This document shows positions 52,210 to 61,980 of a DNA stretch of 64,000 bases, piece by piece. Both the position numbers and the translations under genes were made by a program. Positions within the stretch are counted from its first letter, which is position 1, and each line of letters starts with the position of its first letter. The DNA comes from Desulfomicrobium baculatum DSM 4028. GTDB lineage: Bacteria > Desulfobacterota > Desulfovibrionia > Desulfovibrionales > Desulfomicrobiaceae. The notes beneath the pieces are model-generated. The model did not search any database and had not been told where the DNA came from. It worked only from the letters and a program-made list of their open reading frames with translations. The DNA is taken from NCBI RefSeq assembly GCF_000023225.1, contig NC_013173.1:2482501-2546500 (forward strand), in the 5' to 3' direction.

Positions 52210-52280
52210 ATGCACCTCGCTCTATACAAGCATCAATTTTCAATCCAGATCTTTCGTGTAAACTCATGTCCTGCCTACTC

Positions 52281-54554
52281 TCATTGCGGAAGATAGGGAC
52301 CTTCAAACACCCCCTGTCCAAAGGTCGTGACAATGATCCGTGTCATATCCGCAGGATCAAAATTAATGCTTTGCACCGTTGCAGCAGGAAATTCCGAATA
52401 ATGCCGCCAAGTCGCCCCGCCATCCTGGCTGTAGAGCAATCCGTTCCTGGAAGTACCGGCATAAACCAACCGGGAATTTTGAGGATGAAGGGCCACAGCC
52501 ATGGTCTGTTCATAGCTCTCCCCCCGGGCCGCTTTTTGAATCATCTCGTCGGTCAGGACATGCGCCCAGGAGCCTCCGCCGTCCGTCGTCTTGTATATGC
52601 CGCCCTGCATCCAGTGCCCTTCCGAAGACCCGGCCGAGACGTACATCACGTCTTCGTTTTCAGGGTCCCAGGCGAAATTCGTGGTCCACCAGACAAGGTT
52701 GACGCCACTACTGATTGGCTTCCATGTTTCGCCACCATCCGTCGACTTCCAGACGCCGCCTGGAGCCGTGAAATAATTATTCTTGGAGCGCAGCCCTGTG
52801 ATGAGGCAGTACAAATTTCCGCTCTTCGGATGCATGCGTAACCTGTAGATATGCAGATTTGGCGCAACGCCCGGGCCCGGCGAAATTTTTGCCCACGACG
52901 TTCCTCCATCAACGGACTTGTACACACCCGCTTCGTCATCATCGCCTTCCCCGTAGATTCCGGCGTAAAGAATCCGCCTGTCCGTAGGCGACTTCGGATC
53001 GAGAAGCACCGTAGTGCAGACCTGCTTGGGCAACCCGGAGGAGCTGCCCGGCTTGTAGGGAACCTGCCAGCTCAGGCCGCCGTCCGTGGATCTGACCACC
53101 CCGCCCTGATGCCCCCGATATCCCGATTTGGTAACCGAAAGATTGGAGTGGTGCGGAATGTCGTGACGGGCGCTCACCGCCGCGTACAGTACGTCCGACA
53201 CATCCGGATCGATGGCCAGATCATAGAACGTGTTCCTCCAGGGCGAACCCTGCGCCGTCCATTGCCAGCTTTTTCCGCTGTCCGGCGACCTGGCGAACCC
53301 GATGTCCGTGTAGGTGATGTAATGTCTGGCCGGGTGATGGGGGTCGAAATGATAGCCCCAGGCGCTGGTCACCTCCAGCCCGATACTCTGGTAATGCGCC
53401 GACTTCTCCGGCCCAACGGCAACCTCTGTGGCCATGCGCGGATGCCATGTCTCTCCTCCGTCCCGGGTGCGATACAGTTCGCCCTGCGTGACGAGAAAGG
53501 CTTCCTCGGGTTTTCGCGGATTGACCGCAAAACCCTTGGGCGAGATCAGATAACTCCATTTCAGGGAGTCCTGAATCCAGGTCGGTTCCACATTCGCCTT
53601 CCAGCCGTATTTGCGGGCGAAATCGGCCATCCTGAAACTCGGGCTCCAGCTTTGACCGCCGTCAATGGAACGGAGCAGGTTGATGTTGACGTTTGATCCG
53701 GTCTGGGCGGCATAGACGACATCGATCTGCCCGGGGGCCATGACAAGGTGATTTTCGCCCCCATAGGGTGAATGCGCGAGGGCCCAGCTCGACCCTTGGT
53801 CCGTGGAGCGGATGATGCCGAACTTGTGCAGACTGGCCACCATGAGCGAACCTTTTTCCGACACCGCGCCAGTAAGCCCCATGGCAGGGTGCCCCTTGAT
53901 TGCCCGCCCGTCGACGACCACGGGAGACGTCGTCCACGTCTGGCCCCGGTCACGGCTGCGTGCGACAACATCCGGATCCGCCATGGCGCAGAGGACCTCG
54001 CCAAGGATGACGGTCTCGGTTGTTTGCCGGTCCAGCACTATTTTCCAGGTCGCGCAGTCGTCATCAGTACGCCACAGCCCGCCCTTCGTGCCGACGAGAA
54101 GAACATCCGGCGAGCCGGGAATCGCGGTCAGGTGCAAAATCGCTTCTTTCCCCCAGGGCATGCCGTCCACCTTGGGCCACGAGCGTCCCTGGTCCGTGCT
54201 GACCCGCAGTGCGGTCTTCCCCGACCGCCAATAGATGCGATCCTTGAAGAACACCGGGGGCGTGGAGAACTGCATGAAGCGAAAGCCCTGGGTGTAATGG
54301 ATCAGTTCCCACCGCTCGCCGCCGTCTTCCGAGCGGTACGCGCCGCCCATGTCGGTGACCAGAAACATGAGCCCCTCGTCGTATGGAGAGATGGAGAGGA
54401 CGTACATTCCGCCCCCGCCGCCAATGCCACGCGGGGAAAACACTCCCGTATTCACCGTTGCAAACGATGACGGCGCGGACATGCCCATGATGACGAACAC
54501 GGCCCAGAACATCAGGCCATACGCTGCGCATTCGCCATGCTTTCTCTCTTCCAT
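52281..54554 (-). CDS. Exported beta-propeller protein, GH74/sortilin-like (BNR repeats)
   Basis: A 757-residue protein is obtained from ATG 54554, which overlaps the deacetylase stop (TAATG). It has an N-terminal membrane/signal helix (GLMFWAVFVIMGMSAPSSFA). The mature start, GIGGGGGMYVLSISPYDEGL then TDMGGAYRSEDGG, closely recalls GH74 xyloglucanases, including the Asp in the TDxGGAYR motif that serves as catalytic base there. Many Asp-box repeats (SxDxGxxW) follow, giving two beta-propellers. It may cut or bind the exopolysaccharide during export. A non-enzymatic VPS10-like role is the alternative. Confidence 0.75.
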   Translation of the reverse strand: MEERKHGECAAYGLMFWAVFVIMGMSAPSSFATVNTGVFSPRGIGGGGGMYVLSISPYDEGLMFLVTDMGGAYRSEDGGERWELIHYTQGFRFMQFSTPPVFFKDRIYWRSGKTALRVSTDQGRSWPKVDGMPWGKEAILHLTAIPGSPDVLLVGTKGGLWRTDDDCATWKIVLDRQTTETVILGEVLCAMADPDVVARSRDRGQTWTTSPVVVDGRAIKGHPAMGLTGAVSEKGSLMVASLHKFGIIRSTDQGSSWALAHSPYGGENHLVMAPGQIDVVYAAQTGSNVNINLLRSIDGGQSWSPSFRMADFARKYGWKANVEPTWIQDSLKWSYLISPKGFAVNPRKPEEAFLVTQGELYRTRDGGETWHPRMATEVAVGPEKSAHYQSIGLEVTSAWGYHFDPHHPARHYITYTDIGFARSPDSGKSWQWTAQGSPWRNTFYDLAIDPDVSDVLYAAVSARHDIPHHSNLSVTKSGYRGHQGGVVRSTDGGLSWQVPYKPGSSSGLPKQVCTTVLLDPKSPTDRRILYAGIYGEGDDDEAGVYKSVDGGTSWAKISPGPGVAPNLHIYRLRMHPKSGNLYCLITGLRSKNNYFTAPGGVWKSTDGGETWKPISSGVNLVWWTTNFAWDPENEDVMYVSAGSSEGHWMQGGIYKTTDGGGSWAHVLTDEMIQKAARGESYEQTMAVALHPQNSRLVYAGTSRNGLLYSQDGGATWRHYSEFPAATVQSINFDPADMTRIIVTTFGQGVFEGPYLPQ

Positions 54555-55762
54555 TATTCGTGACACGATTCGTCCCTCACCCGCCCAAGCATGGCTATCT
54601 TCATTTTTTCCCAGTTTTCGACCGCGAGCTTCCCGCCTCCCCGAAAGAGCCGCGCCAGGCGGCTTCCGCCCCGCACCTCCTCCAGAAACAGCGGCAGCAG
54701 CCACGGACCGAGATAGCGAAACCCCATGCGCCCCTCGACCCCCGGAGGCCCTACGCGGGAAAAGCGGAAACACCCCTTCGCGTCCAGGGCCGCCGGCCGG
54801 AGCCGTTCCCGAGACCCGACGGTGGTGCCGACATAGTACTCGGCGGCCGCGTCAAACACTTCCTCAGTGTAACCACCTCCCGGCCAGCAGAAGAAATCGA
54901 TCTTCTTGCCCAGGTTTTCCTCCAGTACGGTTTTTGAGTCCGCGAGCTCCCGGCGCACCCGCAGCATGAATTCATCATGGGTCTCCAGCCCGGTGCGCGT
55001 GCAGGTTTTCATCAGTTCTTCAGCCTTGGCGCGCAGCTCGTCTCTCCAATCCGGCCGGTCGAAAAACGACCGTCCCCGAGCGGCCGCAAATTCACGCAGC
55101 GCCTGTCCGACGCGTTCATCAGGATAGTAAACAGGGCCATCCATGGATTTGGCGTGTTCATACACCGGCTCGCCCCAGACGCCCGGATCGGATTTGAAAT
55201 CCAGATAGCGCCACTTGTCTGCGGGCGAAGCGTTCCAGTCCATCCAGTAGTGCGTATCGCCCGGGTGACGAAAATCCACGATCCCGGGCCCGCAAGGATA
55301 CCAGGTGTGCGTGATCCCGTGGGACTGAATCTCCATGACACCGCTCTGCTCCAGGGCGCGCATCTCGCTCCAGGAGAGAAAACCGGCGCCTGGCAGACGG
55401 GCGCTGTCCGGACGCAGCGGATCAAACTGGGGCCGTGGCTCGCTCGCGGGATCGACGAAATCGGTTGAAGCGAAAATCGTGGCGCAAAAGCCGTGTTTTT
55501 TGAGCAGCGGCGCAGCATAGACCCAATTATCCAGATACCCGTCGTCAAAAGTCAGGGACACGACCCGCTCCTGGCCAAGACGCCCGGCCAGGGCGATGTC
55601 CATGTACTCGCGCAGGAAAACCGACCGATAGCCGAAACGCCGCAGCGCGCGAAGCTGGGCGTCGAAGAGCTGCCACGGAACCGTGAGGAAACTCCAGGCC
55701 CAGCGTCTGTCAGGCACGCCCACGGTATGAAACATGACGGAACTGGTTCCAGGACGAGACAT
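54554..55762 (-). CDS. Polysaccharide deacetylase family protein (NodB-like)
   Basis: The 402-residue protein carries the NodB core: SLTFDDGYLDNW (catalytic and metal Asp), the metal-binding IQSHGITHTWY (HxxxH), and a late DFFCWPGGGYTEEV. No signal peptide is seen, so it may act in the cytoplasm or on a membrane-linked intermediate. The central 100 residues (WMDWNASPADKWRYLDF to about 270) are an insertion relative to the smallest family members. It overlaps CapK by one base and the propeller gene by one base. It probably removes N- or O-acetyl groups from the polysaccharide. Confidence 0.88.
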   Translation of the reverse strand: MSRPGTSSVMFHTVGVPDRRWAWSFLTVPWQLFDAQLRALRRFGYRSVFLREYMDIALAGRLGQERVVSLTFDDGYLDNWVYAAPLLKKHGFCATIFASTDFVDPASEPRPQFDPLRPDSARLPGAGFLSWSEMRALEQSGVMEIQSHGITHTWYPCGPGIVDFRHPGDTHYWMDWNASPADKWRYLDFKSDPGVWGEPVYEHAKSMDGPVYYPDERVGQALREFAAARGRSFFDRPDWRDELRAKAEELMKTCTRTGLETHDEFMLRVRRELADSKTVLEENLGKKIDFFCWPGGGYTEEVFDAAAEYYVGTTVGSRERLRPAALDAKGCFRFSRVGPPGVEGRMGFRYLGPWLLPLFLEEVRGGSRLARLFRGGGKLAVENWEKMKIAMLGRVRDESCHE

Positions 55763-57081
55763 TACTGCACCTCGCAGACGATATACCTGTGTTTTCCACC
55801 GATTGTGCGTGGGATTTCATCCACAAAGCGGACCCGCAGCCGGATCTCGCCCCCGTGATCATGTGCGACGCATTGCGGCAAGGCATTGAGCTGCCTCATG
55901 GACTCTTCGCTCACGCCTTCCTTGCATTTGACCAGCAGTTCCACCTCTCCGGACACCGATTGCCTGAACTGGAATGAAAGAACGCCCTCTATCTCTTTGA
56001 TGATCTTGACAAAATATGCGCCGTGAATCTTGCCCCCGCCTGCGGCGAGCATGTAGTCATAGATGCGGCCGATATCCATGCGGATGAGGGGAAAGCCCCG
56101 GCCACAGGGACAGCCATGGGAGAGCGGGGTCGCGTAATCGCCGATCTCGTAGCGCAGGAGCGGCATGGTCCGATTGGTGAGGCCGGTCACGACCAGACGC
56201 TTCAGTTCCGAACCCGCCTCGGGCAGGAACTCGGCATAGGCCGAATGCGTCAAAAGGTGCATGCCGCCGTGCTCGCACTCCACGGCGATGCACGGCACCT
56301 CCCTGCTCCCGTACTGGTCGTGGACCCGGCACCCGAACGCCTGCGCGATGAGGGCGCGCTGATGGTCATGGAGTTTCTCCGCCGAGGTCATGACTGCGCA
56401 CACGCTCGAAGGCTTGCGTCCGCAGGCCAGGATGTGTTCGGCCAAATCGCTCAAAACCGAGACATAGCCGTACACGAAGACCCTGCGAAAACGCGCCAGA
56501 ACCCCCAGCCAATCATCCATTTCCTTGCGCCCGTAGCGGTAGGCGCTCAAGGTCATGGATCCTGAAAGCCATTGCTTCAGGTCCACCGACGGCCGCGCAG
56601 TCCCCTTATCCCTTGGATTGCCCCAGATGTTGACGATCATGTCGGAGGGCTTCCACCCGGCAAAGGAAAGCCCGAGCATGAAGCTGCCCTGCATGGCATC
56701 GAACACGTCCATGTCCTGATAAAATCTGACAGGTTCCCCGGTGGACCCCCCGGTGGCGTTGTCCACGCGGCGTGACCCGTTCGATGCGGAGGACAACATG
56801 CGCGGCAGGTTCTCGCGCAGATCCTGTTTTAAAAGAACCGGCAGACAGGCAAAATCTTCAAACGTCCTGATCTCGCTCGCCTTGAGGCCGTGCGCACGAA
56901 AAAGGTCCTGATAGAACGGCACCGTGCGGGCGGCATGCTGGACCACCTGGACAAGCCGGGCCAGTTGCCGCCGCCGCAATTCCTCCACGGGCAGCCGTTG
57001 CAGGGTGATGCCTTCACGCATGAGCGCATAGCGCCTGCTTCCGCGCAGGGTATGCATTGCCTGGCGCACAAGACCTATCAT
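55762..57081 (-). CDS. CapK/PaaK-like adenylate-forming enzyme
   Basis: The protein has 439 residues. Phenylacetate-CoA-ligase-like features are the ATGGSTGEPVRF phosphate loop (about residues 110-120), the HDQYGSREVPCIAVEC motif, and the PLLRYEIGDYATPL motif with the conserved Asp. The gene family is common in capsule and exosortase loci (CapK), where it is thought to activate an acid for transfer to sugar. The substrate is unknown. It overlaps the upstream glycosyltransferase by four bases. Confidence 0.88.
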   Translation of the reverse strand: MIGLVRQAMHTLRGSRRYALMREGITLQRLPVEELRRRQLARLVQVVQHAARTVPFYQDLFRAHGLKASEIRTFEDFACLPVLLKQDLRENLPRMLSSASNGSRRVDNATGGSTGEPVRFYQDMDVFDAMQGSFMLGLSFAGWKPSDMIVNIWGNPRDKGTARPSVDLKQWLSGSMTLSAYRYGRKEMDDWLGVLARFRRVFVYGYVSVLSDLAEHILACGRKPSSVCAVMTSAEKLHDHQRALIAQAFGCRVHDQYGSREVPCIAVECEHGGMHLLTHSAYAEFLPEAGSELKRLVVTGLTNRTMPLLRYEIGDYATPLSHGCPCGRGFPLIRMDIGRIYDYMLAAGGGKIHGAYFVKIIKEIEGVLSFQFRQSVSGEVELLVKCKEGVSEESMRQLNALPQCVAHDHGGEIRLRVRFVDEIPRTIGGKHRYIVCEVQ

Positions 57082-58193
57082 GGCCGCCTCCCCGCATCCG
57101 CATACAGCGCTGCATAACGCTCCACCATCCGCTCATGCCCGTATTGCCCATGAATCAGGGCCTTGCCCCGCGCCGCCATGTCGGCGCGCGCGGCGGCATT
57201 CTCGACCATCCAGGCCAAGCCCCCGGCAAGGGCCTGGACGTCACGAGGAGCTACGACCTTGGCCGTCACTCCGTCCTGCACGACCTCGCCAATCCCCCCG
57301 ACATCGGTGGTGAGCACAGGCAAGCCTGCGGCCATGGCCTCCAGGACCGAGATCGGCATGCCCTCGCGCATGGAGGACAAGACAAAGACGTCCATGAGGC
57401 CCAGCAGGGCCGGGACGTCCCGGCGCATGCCCGTCAATTGGACGAATTCGCCAAGGCCAAGCTCGCCGATCAGGGATTCGATGCCCGGCCGGGTTTCGCC
57501 GTCGCCCACCAGCAGGAGACGGGCGCCGGGATGACTGCGCCGGACCGCGTCAAAAGACCGCAGCAGTACGGGGTGATCCTTGGCTTCGCTGAAGCGGGCC
57601 ACATTTCCGAACACCGTGATGTCCGGCCCTCCCCAGTTCTCGGGCAAGAGCCCGCGCGTTTCAGGGCTTGGCTCCGCTTGGGCAAAACGTCCCAGGTCCA
57701 CCCCGTTGGGGATGACCTGAATCCTGCGTGCGTTGATGCCTACGCGCTCGACCATGAAGGACTTCAGGTTCTCCGAGACGCAGGTGACCGCGTGCAGAAA
57801 CGGAGCGCAAAGGCGCACCATGCGCCGCAGCATGGGCTGCTGTTCGAGGGAATGCTTGGCGTGCTCAGTATAGACCACGCGCACACCGGCCAGCAGCGCT
57901 GCCGGGAGTACGAAGGAGAGAAGATAGCCAGCCTGGACGTGCGCCACATCGACCCGCTCGCGGCGCAGCAGGCCCGCAAGAGCCTTCCAGACCGGGAGAC
58001 GGCGGGGGGAATTTGACGAGAGCACATGCCAGGGCAACCCCAGGGCCTCGATGGCCGGAATCAGCGTACCGGTGCCGCGCACCAGTCCGCACACGGAGCC
58101 ACGCACGCCCGCCTTCTCCAGAATGGTCAAGGCCAGGCTCTCGGCGCCTCCGGGAGCCAGGGAGACAACACACTGCATCACATGGGGCTTCAC
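57078..58193 (-). CDS. Glycosyltransferase family 4
   Basis: The 371-residue protein has the GT-B fold. The N-terminal half contains VVSLAPGGAESLALTIL. The C-terminal half has FGNVARFSEAKDHPVLLRSF and the donor-sugar motif REGMPISVLEAMAAGLPVLT with its Glu pair, followed by TDVGGIGEVV. It should be cytoplasmic, adding a sugar from a nucleotide-sugar donor to the lipid-linked repeat unit. It overlaps both neighbours by four bases. Confidence 0.92.
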   Translation of the reverse strand: MKPHVMQCVVSLAPGGAESLALTILEKAGVRGSVCGLVRGTGTLIPAIEALGLPWHVLSSNSPRRLPVWKALAGLLRRERVDVAHVQAGYLLSFVLPAALLAGVRVVYTEHAKHSLEQQPMLRRMVRLCAPFLHAVTCVSENLKSFMVERVGINARRIQVIPNGVDLGRFAQAEPSPETRGLLPENWGGPDITVFGNVARFSEAKDHPVLLRSFDAVRRSHPGARLLLVGDGETRPGIESLIGELGLGEFVQLTGMRRDVPALLGLMDVFVLSSMREGMPISVLEAMAAGLPVLTTDVGGIGEVVQDGVTAKVVAPRDVQALAGGLAWMVENAAARADMAARGKALIHGQYGHERMVERYAALYADAGRRP

Positions 58194-58762
58194 GGACGCT
58201 CTCCGATGACCTTGGCGGGCACGCCCGCAGCGATGCTGTACGGAGGAATCGGTTTGGTCACCACGCTGCCGGCCGCGATGACGCAGCCCTCGCCCAGATC
58301 GGCCATGATGATGGCGCCGTTGCCGACCCAGCAGTCCCTCCCGATGGTGATGGGCTGGAACTCCCCGCCCTGCAACCGGATCGGGATGTCCCGGGAGTCG
58401 AAACGGTGCTGATTCTTTCCGCCGGTGACCATGACGTAGGTGCCGATCATGCAGTCAGCCCCGATATGGCATCTGCCTATATTGGCACCCGTGCTGAAAT
58501 CCGTATTGTGACCGATGCGGATATCCGGAGATGAAAACGTGGTCAGAAATCCAACAGCACAACTTTGCGGAAACTCATTCATCGCAATACGGTAAAAACC
58601 ACCACGAATATACGAACCCAAAAATCCTGGAAAGAGAGATAAGAATTGCGACATGCTTATAAATGCGCCGTTTTTTCCGACAAAAAAAGATCCAATCCGA
58701 TATATGACGTACGGAATTATTGCGATAACGAGAAAAATTGCATGAAATAATTTCTTGATCAT
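58190..58762 (-). CDS. Hexapeptide-repeat acyltransferase (left-handed beta-helix)
   Basis: The protein has 190 residues. An N-terminal hydrophobic helix (FHAIFLVIAIIPYVIYRIG) may anchor it to the membrane. Hexapeptide repeats follow (IRIGHNTDFSTGANIGRCHI, then GADCMIGTYVMVTGG, ending IGRDCWVGNGAIIMADLGEG and CVIAAGSVVTKPIPPYSIAAG). The family (WbbJ/maa-like) transfers acetyl or other acyl groups to sugars. It overlaps the downstream glycosyltransferase by four bases. Confidence 0.9.
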   Translation of the reverse strand: MIKKLFHAIFLVIAIIPYVIYRIGSFFVGKNGAFISMSQFLSLFPGFLGSYIRGGFYRIAMNEFPQSCAVGFLTTFSSPDIRIGHNTDFSTGANIGRCHIGADCMIGTYVMVTGGKNQHRFDSRDIPIRLQGGEFQPITIGRDCWVGNGAIIMADLGEGCVIAAGSVVTKPIPPYSIAAGVPAKVIGERP

Positions 58763-58820
58763 ATATCACCAGCCCCTATCTATGTGTGCATGAAACTAAA
58801 AGCCTGTTGAAAAATTCATG

Positions 58821-59618
58821 TTAAATGACAACAGCCGCCTGCTGCTCCTTCCACATCCGGTATCGATCTTCCCCGAAATGCTCCTTGAGTTCTTCGGCAA
58901 TGGGGAGCTTGCCCACAATGCGGCCCGGATTGCCCGCGACAAGACAGAACGGAGGAATTTCGCCCGCCACGTGGGCACCGACCTTGGCCACGACCCCGTC
59001 ACCGAGACGCGCGCCGGGATACAGGCAGCTCCCTGCGCCGAGCAGACACAGATCGCCCACGCTCACCGGCCGGACGCTCTCCCGGGAAGCACTCCCACCT
59101 CCAGAGGTCATTCTTGCGGCCGCGTTGGCGATGGGGTGTCCGGAATTGTCCATGACGATGCGGCATCCAATCAGGCTCCAACTGCCGATGACGACACTTT
59201 TGGCGACCATGAACCTGGATCGTGGTGAAATGTACGTGTTATCCCCAATCCTCAGTTCAGGATCGTCAAATATCTTGAGACCGGCCAAGCTGACGTTGTC
59301 GAACATCGTGACATTTGATCCTATGTAAATATTCAGCTTCCCCCCAATGCGCGTAATTCCATTTCCGCCATAATACATCTTGAATCCTGGTCCAACCTCT
59401 TTGCACATCGACTTGAACATGGGCTCATAATAAACGACACGCCAGAAATCATGCCATAATGAAGTCCGAAACGCCCATTCCGTATACAAAAATTTATGCA
59501 GACCCGGGATTACAGGAACTGACAATCCATAAAATTTCTTTGCTATGTCATAGAGCTTTGAATGGAACGGAGTTTCACGGCGCCGGATCGCCAGTTTGAA
59601 TTCAGAAAAATTACGCAT
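58821..59618 (-). CDS. Second hexapeptide-repeat acyltransferase
   Basis: A 265-residue protein is obtained from ATG 59618. The open frame extends to 59858 but would overlap the upstream glycosyltransferase heavily. The first 85 residues are not repeat-like. The beta-helix then appears (GGKLNIYIGSNVTMFDNVSL, LRIGDNTYISPRSRFMVAKS, VVIGSWSLIGCRIVMDNSGH) and continues to GARLGDGVVAKVGAHVAGEI, with the usual PPFCLVAGNPGRIVGKLP closing loop. It probably acetylates a sugar of the repeat unit. It overlaps the glycosyltransferase stop by eight bases. Confidence 0.88.
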   Translation of the reverse strand: MRNFSEFKLAIRRRETPFHSKLYDIAKKFYGLSVPVIPGLHKFLYTEWAFRTSLWHDFWRVVYYEPMFKSMCKEVGPGFKMYYGGNGITRIGGKLNIYIGSNVTMFDNVSLAGLKIFDDPELRIGDNTYISPRSRFMVAKSVVIGSWSLIGCRIVMDNSGHPIANAAARMTSGGGSASRESVRPVSVGDLCLLGAGSCLYPGARLGDGVVAKVGAHVAGEIPPFCLVAGNPGRIVGKLPIAEELKEHFGEDRYRMWKEQQAAVVI

Positions 59619-60750
59619 TTTTGTTTCCTTCAAGAGTTTGCGCCACGAGGAGTTCTTTATAGAGCGCCAGCAAACGATCCACTCTGACCGTTGGTGAAAA
59701 ATTATCGAGCGCGCGGCGTCGCCCCGCTTCGCCCATGGCCTGCATGCGACTCGGCGATTCCAGCATGCGAATAAGTGCCACAGCCAAAGACTCGGCATCG
59801 CCCGCAGTGACCATGAAGCCCGTCTCGCCTTCAACCACCACCTCGGGCACCCCTCCAACCCGGCTCGCGACCACCGGCTTTGCGAATATCATGGCCTCCA
59901 GGGCCACATTGGGCATGCCCTCGCTCAAGGAAGGCATGGCCACGAGATCCATGGCCCGGTAATAATCGCCCAAACCTGAAATATGCCCTGTAAAAAAAAC
60001 CGCCCCCGCGAGCCCGCACCGGACAGCCTCAGTCTCCAGCATGGCCCGGTCCTGGCCATCACCCAAAAGAATCCCCACCGCATTGGGCACTTGCTTGCGA
60101 GTCTGAGCCAGGGCCTTGAGAAAAAAAATCTGCCCTTTCTCCGGACTCAATCTTCCAACCACTCCGACAACCAGCGCCTCGCCGGGAATACCCAATTCGT
60201 GCCGTACATCACGTCCGCTTGAATCATTGAGTTCAGCCGGATCCACGGCGTTGGGAATCACCGTCATCTTGCGCTGCGCGATCCCCGGCAGTCGTTTCCC
60301 CAGCGCTTCGGAAACAGCGACAACTCGTGTTGCCAGCGTCACCAGACCCATTTCAACGAGCCTGTAACAATGCATTTTCATGTTTTCGGAAGTCCAGCCG
60401 TGAACAAAAGCAACCCAGGGAAGTCGTACGCGTCGTTTCAAAAGAGCGCACAGTACATGGCTTTTATATCCATGCGACTGCAATATCTGACAGCCTTCCC
60501 TTTTAACGATGTTCTCCGCCTGATCCACCAAGTTCATGTCAAATTTTCTATTCTGGCGAAGCTCGACGACATTGGCTCCCGACAAGCGCATGACTCGCGC
60601 AAACTCCGATTCGCAGCCTGATTCCGTGACAAAATCCACGACCACGGGATCACAAAGCTCAAAACCTCCCGATCGCAGGAACTGAAGCAGTCCCTTCCCT
60701 GGCCCGCCCAAATTGGAGGTGGCCAAACTGATGAACACGCGCGGCCTCAT
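59611..60750 (-). CDS. Glycosyltransferase family 4
   Basis: The protein has 379 residues. The N-terminus reads VFISLATSNLGGPGKGLLQF. The C-terminal GT-B half has VVGVVGRLSPEKGQIFFLKA and the donor motif SEGMPNVALEAMIFAKPVVA followed by SRVGGVPEVV. It is cytoplasmic and adds one sugar to the exopolysaccharide unit. It starts inside the stop of the next upstream gene (four-base overlap). Sugar and linkage cannot be deduced. Confidence 0.92.
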   Translation of the reverse strand: MRPRVFISLATSNLGGPGKGLLQFLRSGGFELCDPVVVDFVTESGCESEFARVMRLSGANVVELRQNRKFDMNLVDQAENIVKREGCQILQSHGYKSHVLCALLKRRVRLPWVAFVHGWTSENMKMHCYRLVEMGLVTLATRVVAVSEALGKRLPGIAQRKMTVIPNAVDPAELNDSSGRDVRHELGIPGEALVVGVVGRLSPEKGQIFFLKALAQTRKQVPNAVGILLGDGQDRAMLETEAVRCGLAGAVFFTGHISGLGDYYRAMDLVAMPSLSEGMPNVALEAMIFAKPVVASRVGGVPEVVVEGETGFMVTAGDAESLAVALIRMLESPSRMQAMGEAGRRRALDNFSPTVRVDRLLALYKELLVAQTLEGNKNA

Positions 60751-61937
60751 TTGACACCCGAAGCGGCTTGAGATTTTGCCGAGAGAGCCTCTTCAATCCA
60801 AGCGGAGACCATCTGCGCCTTGTCCGTCCACGCATCCCCTTTCAAACACGCCCGCCTGGTCTCAAGGTCCACGGCATCAGACAACGCCTTGTCCACTTCA
60901 CTCGCAAAATCTTCCGGCCTGGCTGCAATGCGCAGATGCTCCTTGAAACGAAAAACTTCCGCCATTGCCGTGGTCACGATCGGTTTGCCGGTCGCCAGAT
61001 ACTCTCTGAGCTTAAGAGGACTTGCAGTATTGGTGTGCTGATTCACCACGTAGGGAATTATGGCCACATCAAAAGCCGACGAGTACTGCGGCAATTGCGC
61101 ATAGGGCACGGCCGGCAACCAGCGAAAGTTCGGCCTTGATTCCAGTGTGCCAAGATCGATGCGTTTTGTGCCAATGAGCACAACAGTCCAATCAACGCGC
61201 CAATCGAGCAGCATCCGAATAATTTCCACATCAAGATGAGAGTCGATAAGTCCGTAAAAACCAATTATGGGGCCTTGAATATCCGCCAAAGAGAGTAAAC
61301 GTTTCTGCGTAACGGTTGCCGTGAAAAAATGATCGACATCTACTCCATGCGTTAACAGGAATGTGTTTTTATTAACACTTTTCTTCGTCGAATAAAGCTC
61401 ATCAGAAACCGCCATGACAATATCAGCTTTTTCCAAAAGTTTCTTTTCAAATTCCATAACCAAATCTGGCAAATTCATACCAGGCCATACTGTGAAATCA
61501 TCAACACAATAATACGACACAAGGCATTCATCAAAGTATCCAATATATTCGGAAGCATTCGGAACTGTCGCAAGAAATATTGGATTGCGAAGATCCCATT
61601 CATCCATGGCTTTTCTGACTGTACGAACTACATTCCATTTATTGAAATTTCGAACAGAAGACACGTTGTTGAAAGGAATCATAACGGGTGAAATAATCCG
61701 GAGATTATCCGGCAGGGTTTCTTGCGGCGGATTTGAAGTCCACGAAGAAATTTTTCCGGCGGCCCTTTTCACATCATACAGACTGAGTCGGGGTAAGCGC
61801 AGGCCGATGGTGTTGACCCACAGCACCCGGTTATCCGGCAGAAAATGCTGCATGATGTGCTGACAACTGAACGGATGCCGTCCCCAGTCGTCGGAAAAAA
61901 CCAGAAAATTCCTGCCCTTGATCATACGCATCTCCAT
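60747..61937 (-). CDS. Glycosyltransferase (GT4/TuaH-like)
   Basis: The protein has 396 residues. The start is uncertain among ATGs at 61937, 61931 and 61925, the last having GGAG six bases upstream. An N-terminal GT-B half begins FLVFSDDWGRHPFSCQHIMQ. The middle contains the conserved CVDDFTVWPG and ADIVMAVSDELYSTK segments seen in TuaH-type transferases. The C-terminal half has IIGFYGLIDSHLDVEIIRML and the donor site TASPLKLREYLATGKPIVTT. It is A+T-richer in its middle part than neighbouring genes. Confidence 0.87.
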   Translation of the reverse strand: MEMRMIKGRNFLVFSDDWGRHPFSCQHIMQHFLPDNRVLWVNTIGLRLPRLSLYDVKRAAGKISSWTSNPPQETLPDNLRIISPVMIPFNNVSSVRNFNKWNVVRTVRKAMDEWDLRNPIFLATVPNASEYIGYFDECLVSYYCVDDFTVWPGMNLPDLVMEFEKKLLEKADIVMAVSDELYSTKKSVNKNTFLLTHGVDVDHFFTATVTQKRLLSLADIQGPIIGFYGLIDSHLDVEIIRMLLDWRVDWTVVLIGTKRIDLGTLESRPNFRWLPAVPYAQLPQYSSAFDVAIIPYVVNQHTNTASPLKLREYLATGKPIVTTAMAEVFRFKEHLRIAARPEDFASEVDKALSDAVDLETRRACLKGDAWTDKAQMVSAWIEEALSAKSQAASGVK

Positions 61938-61980
61938 GCGCTCTCAAATGATGAAGGCGGGATCGCCACGGGTATGCGCA

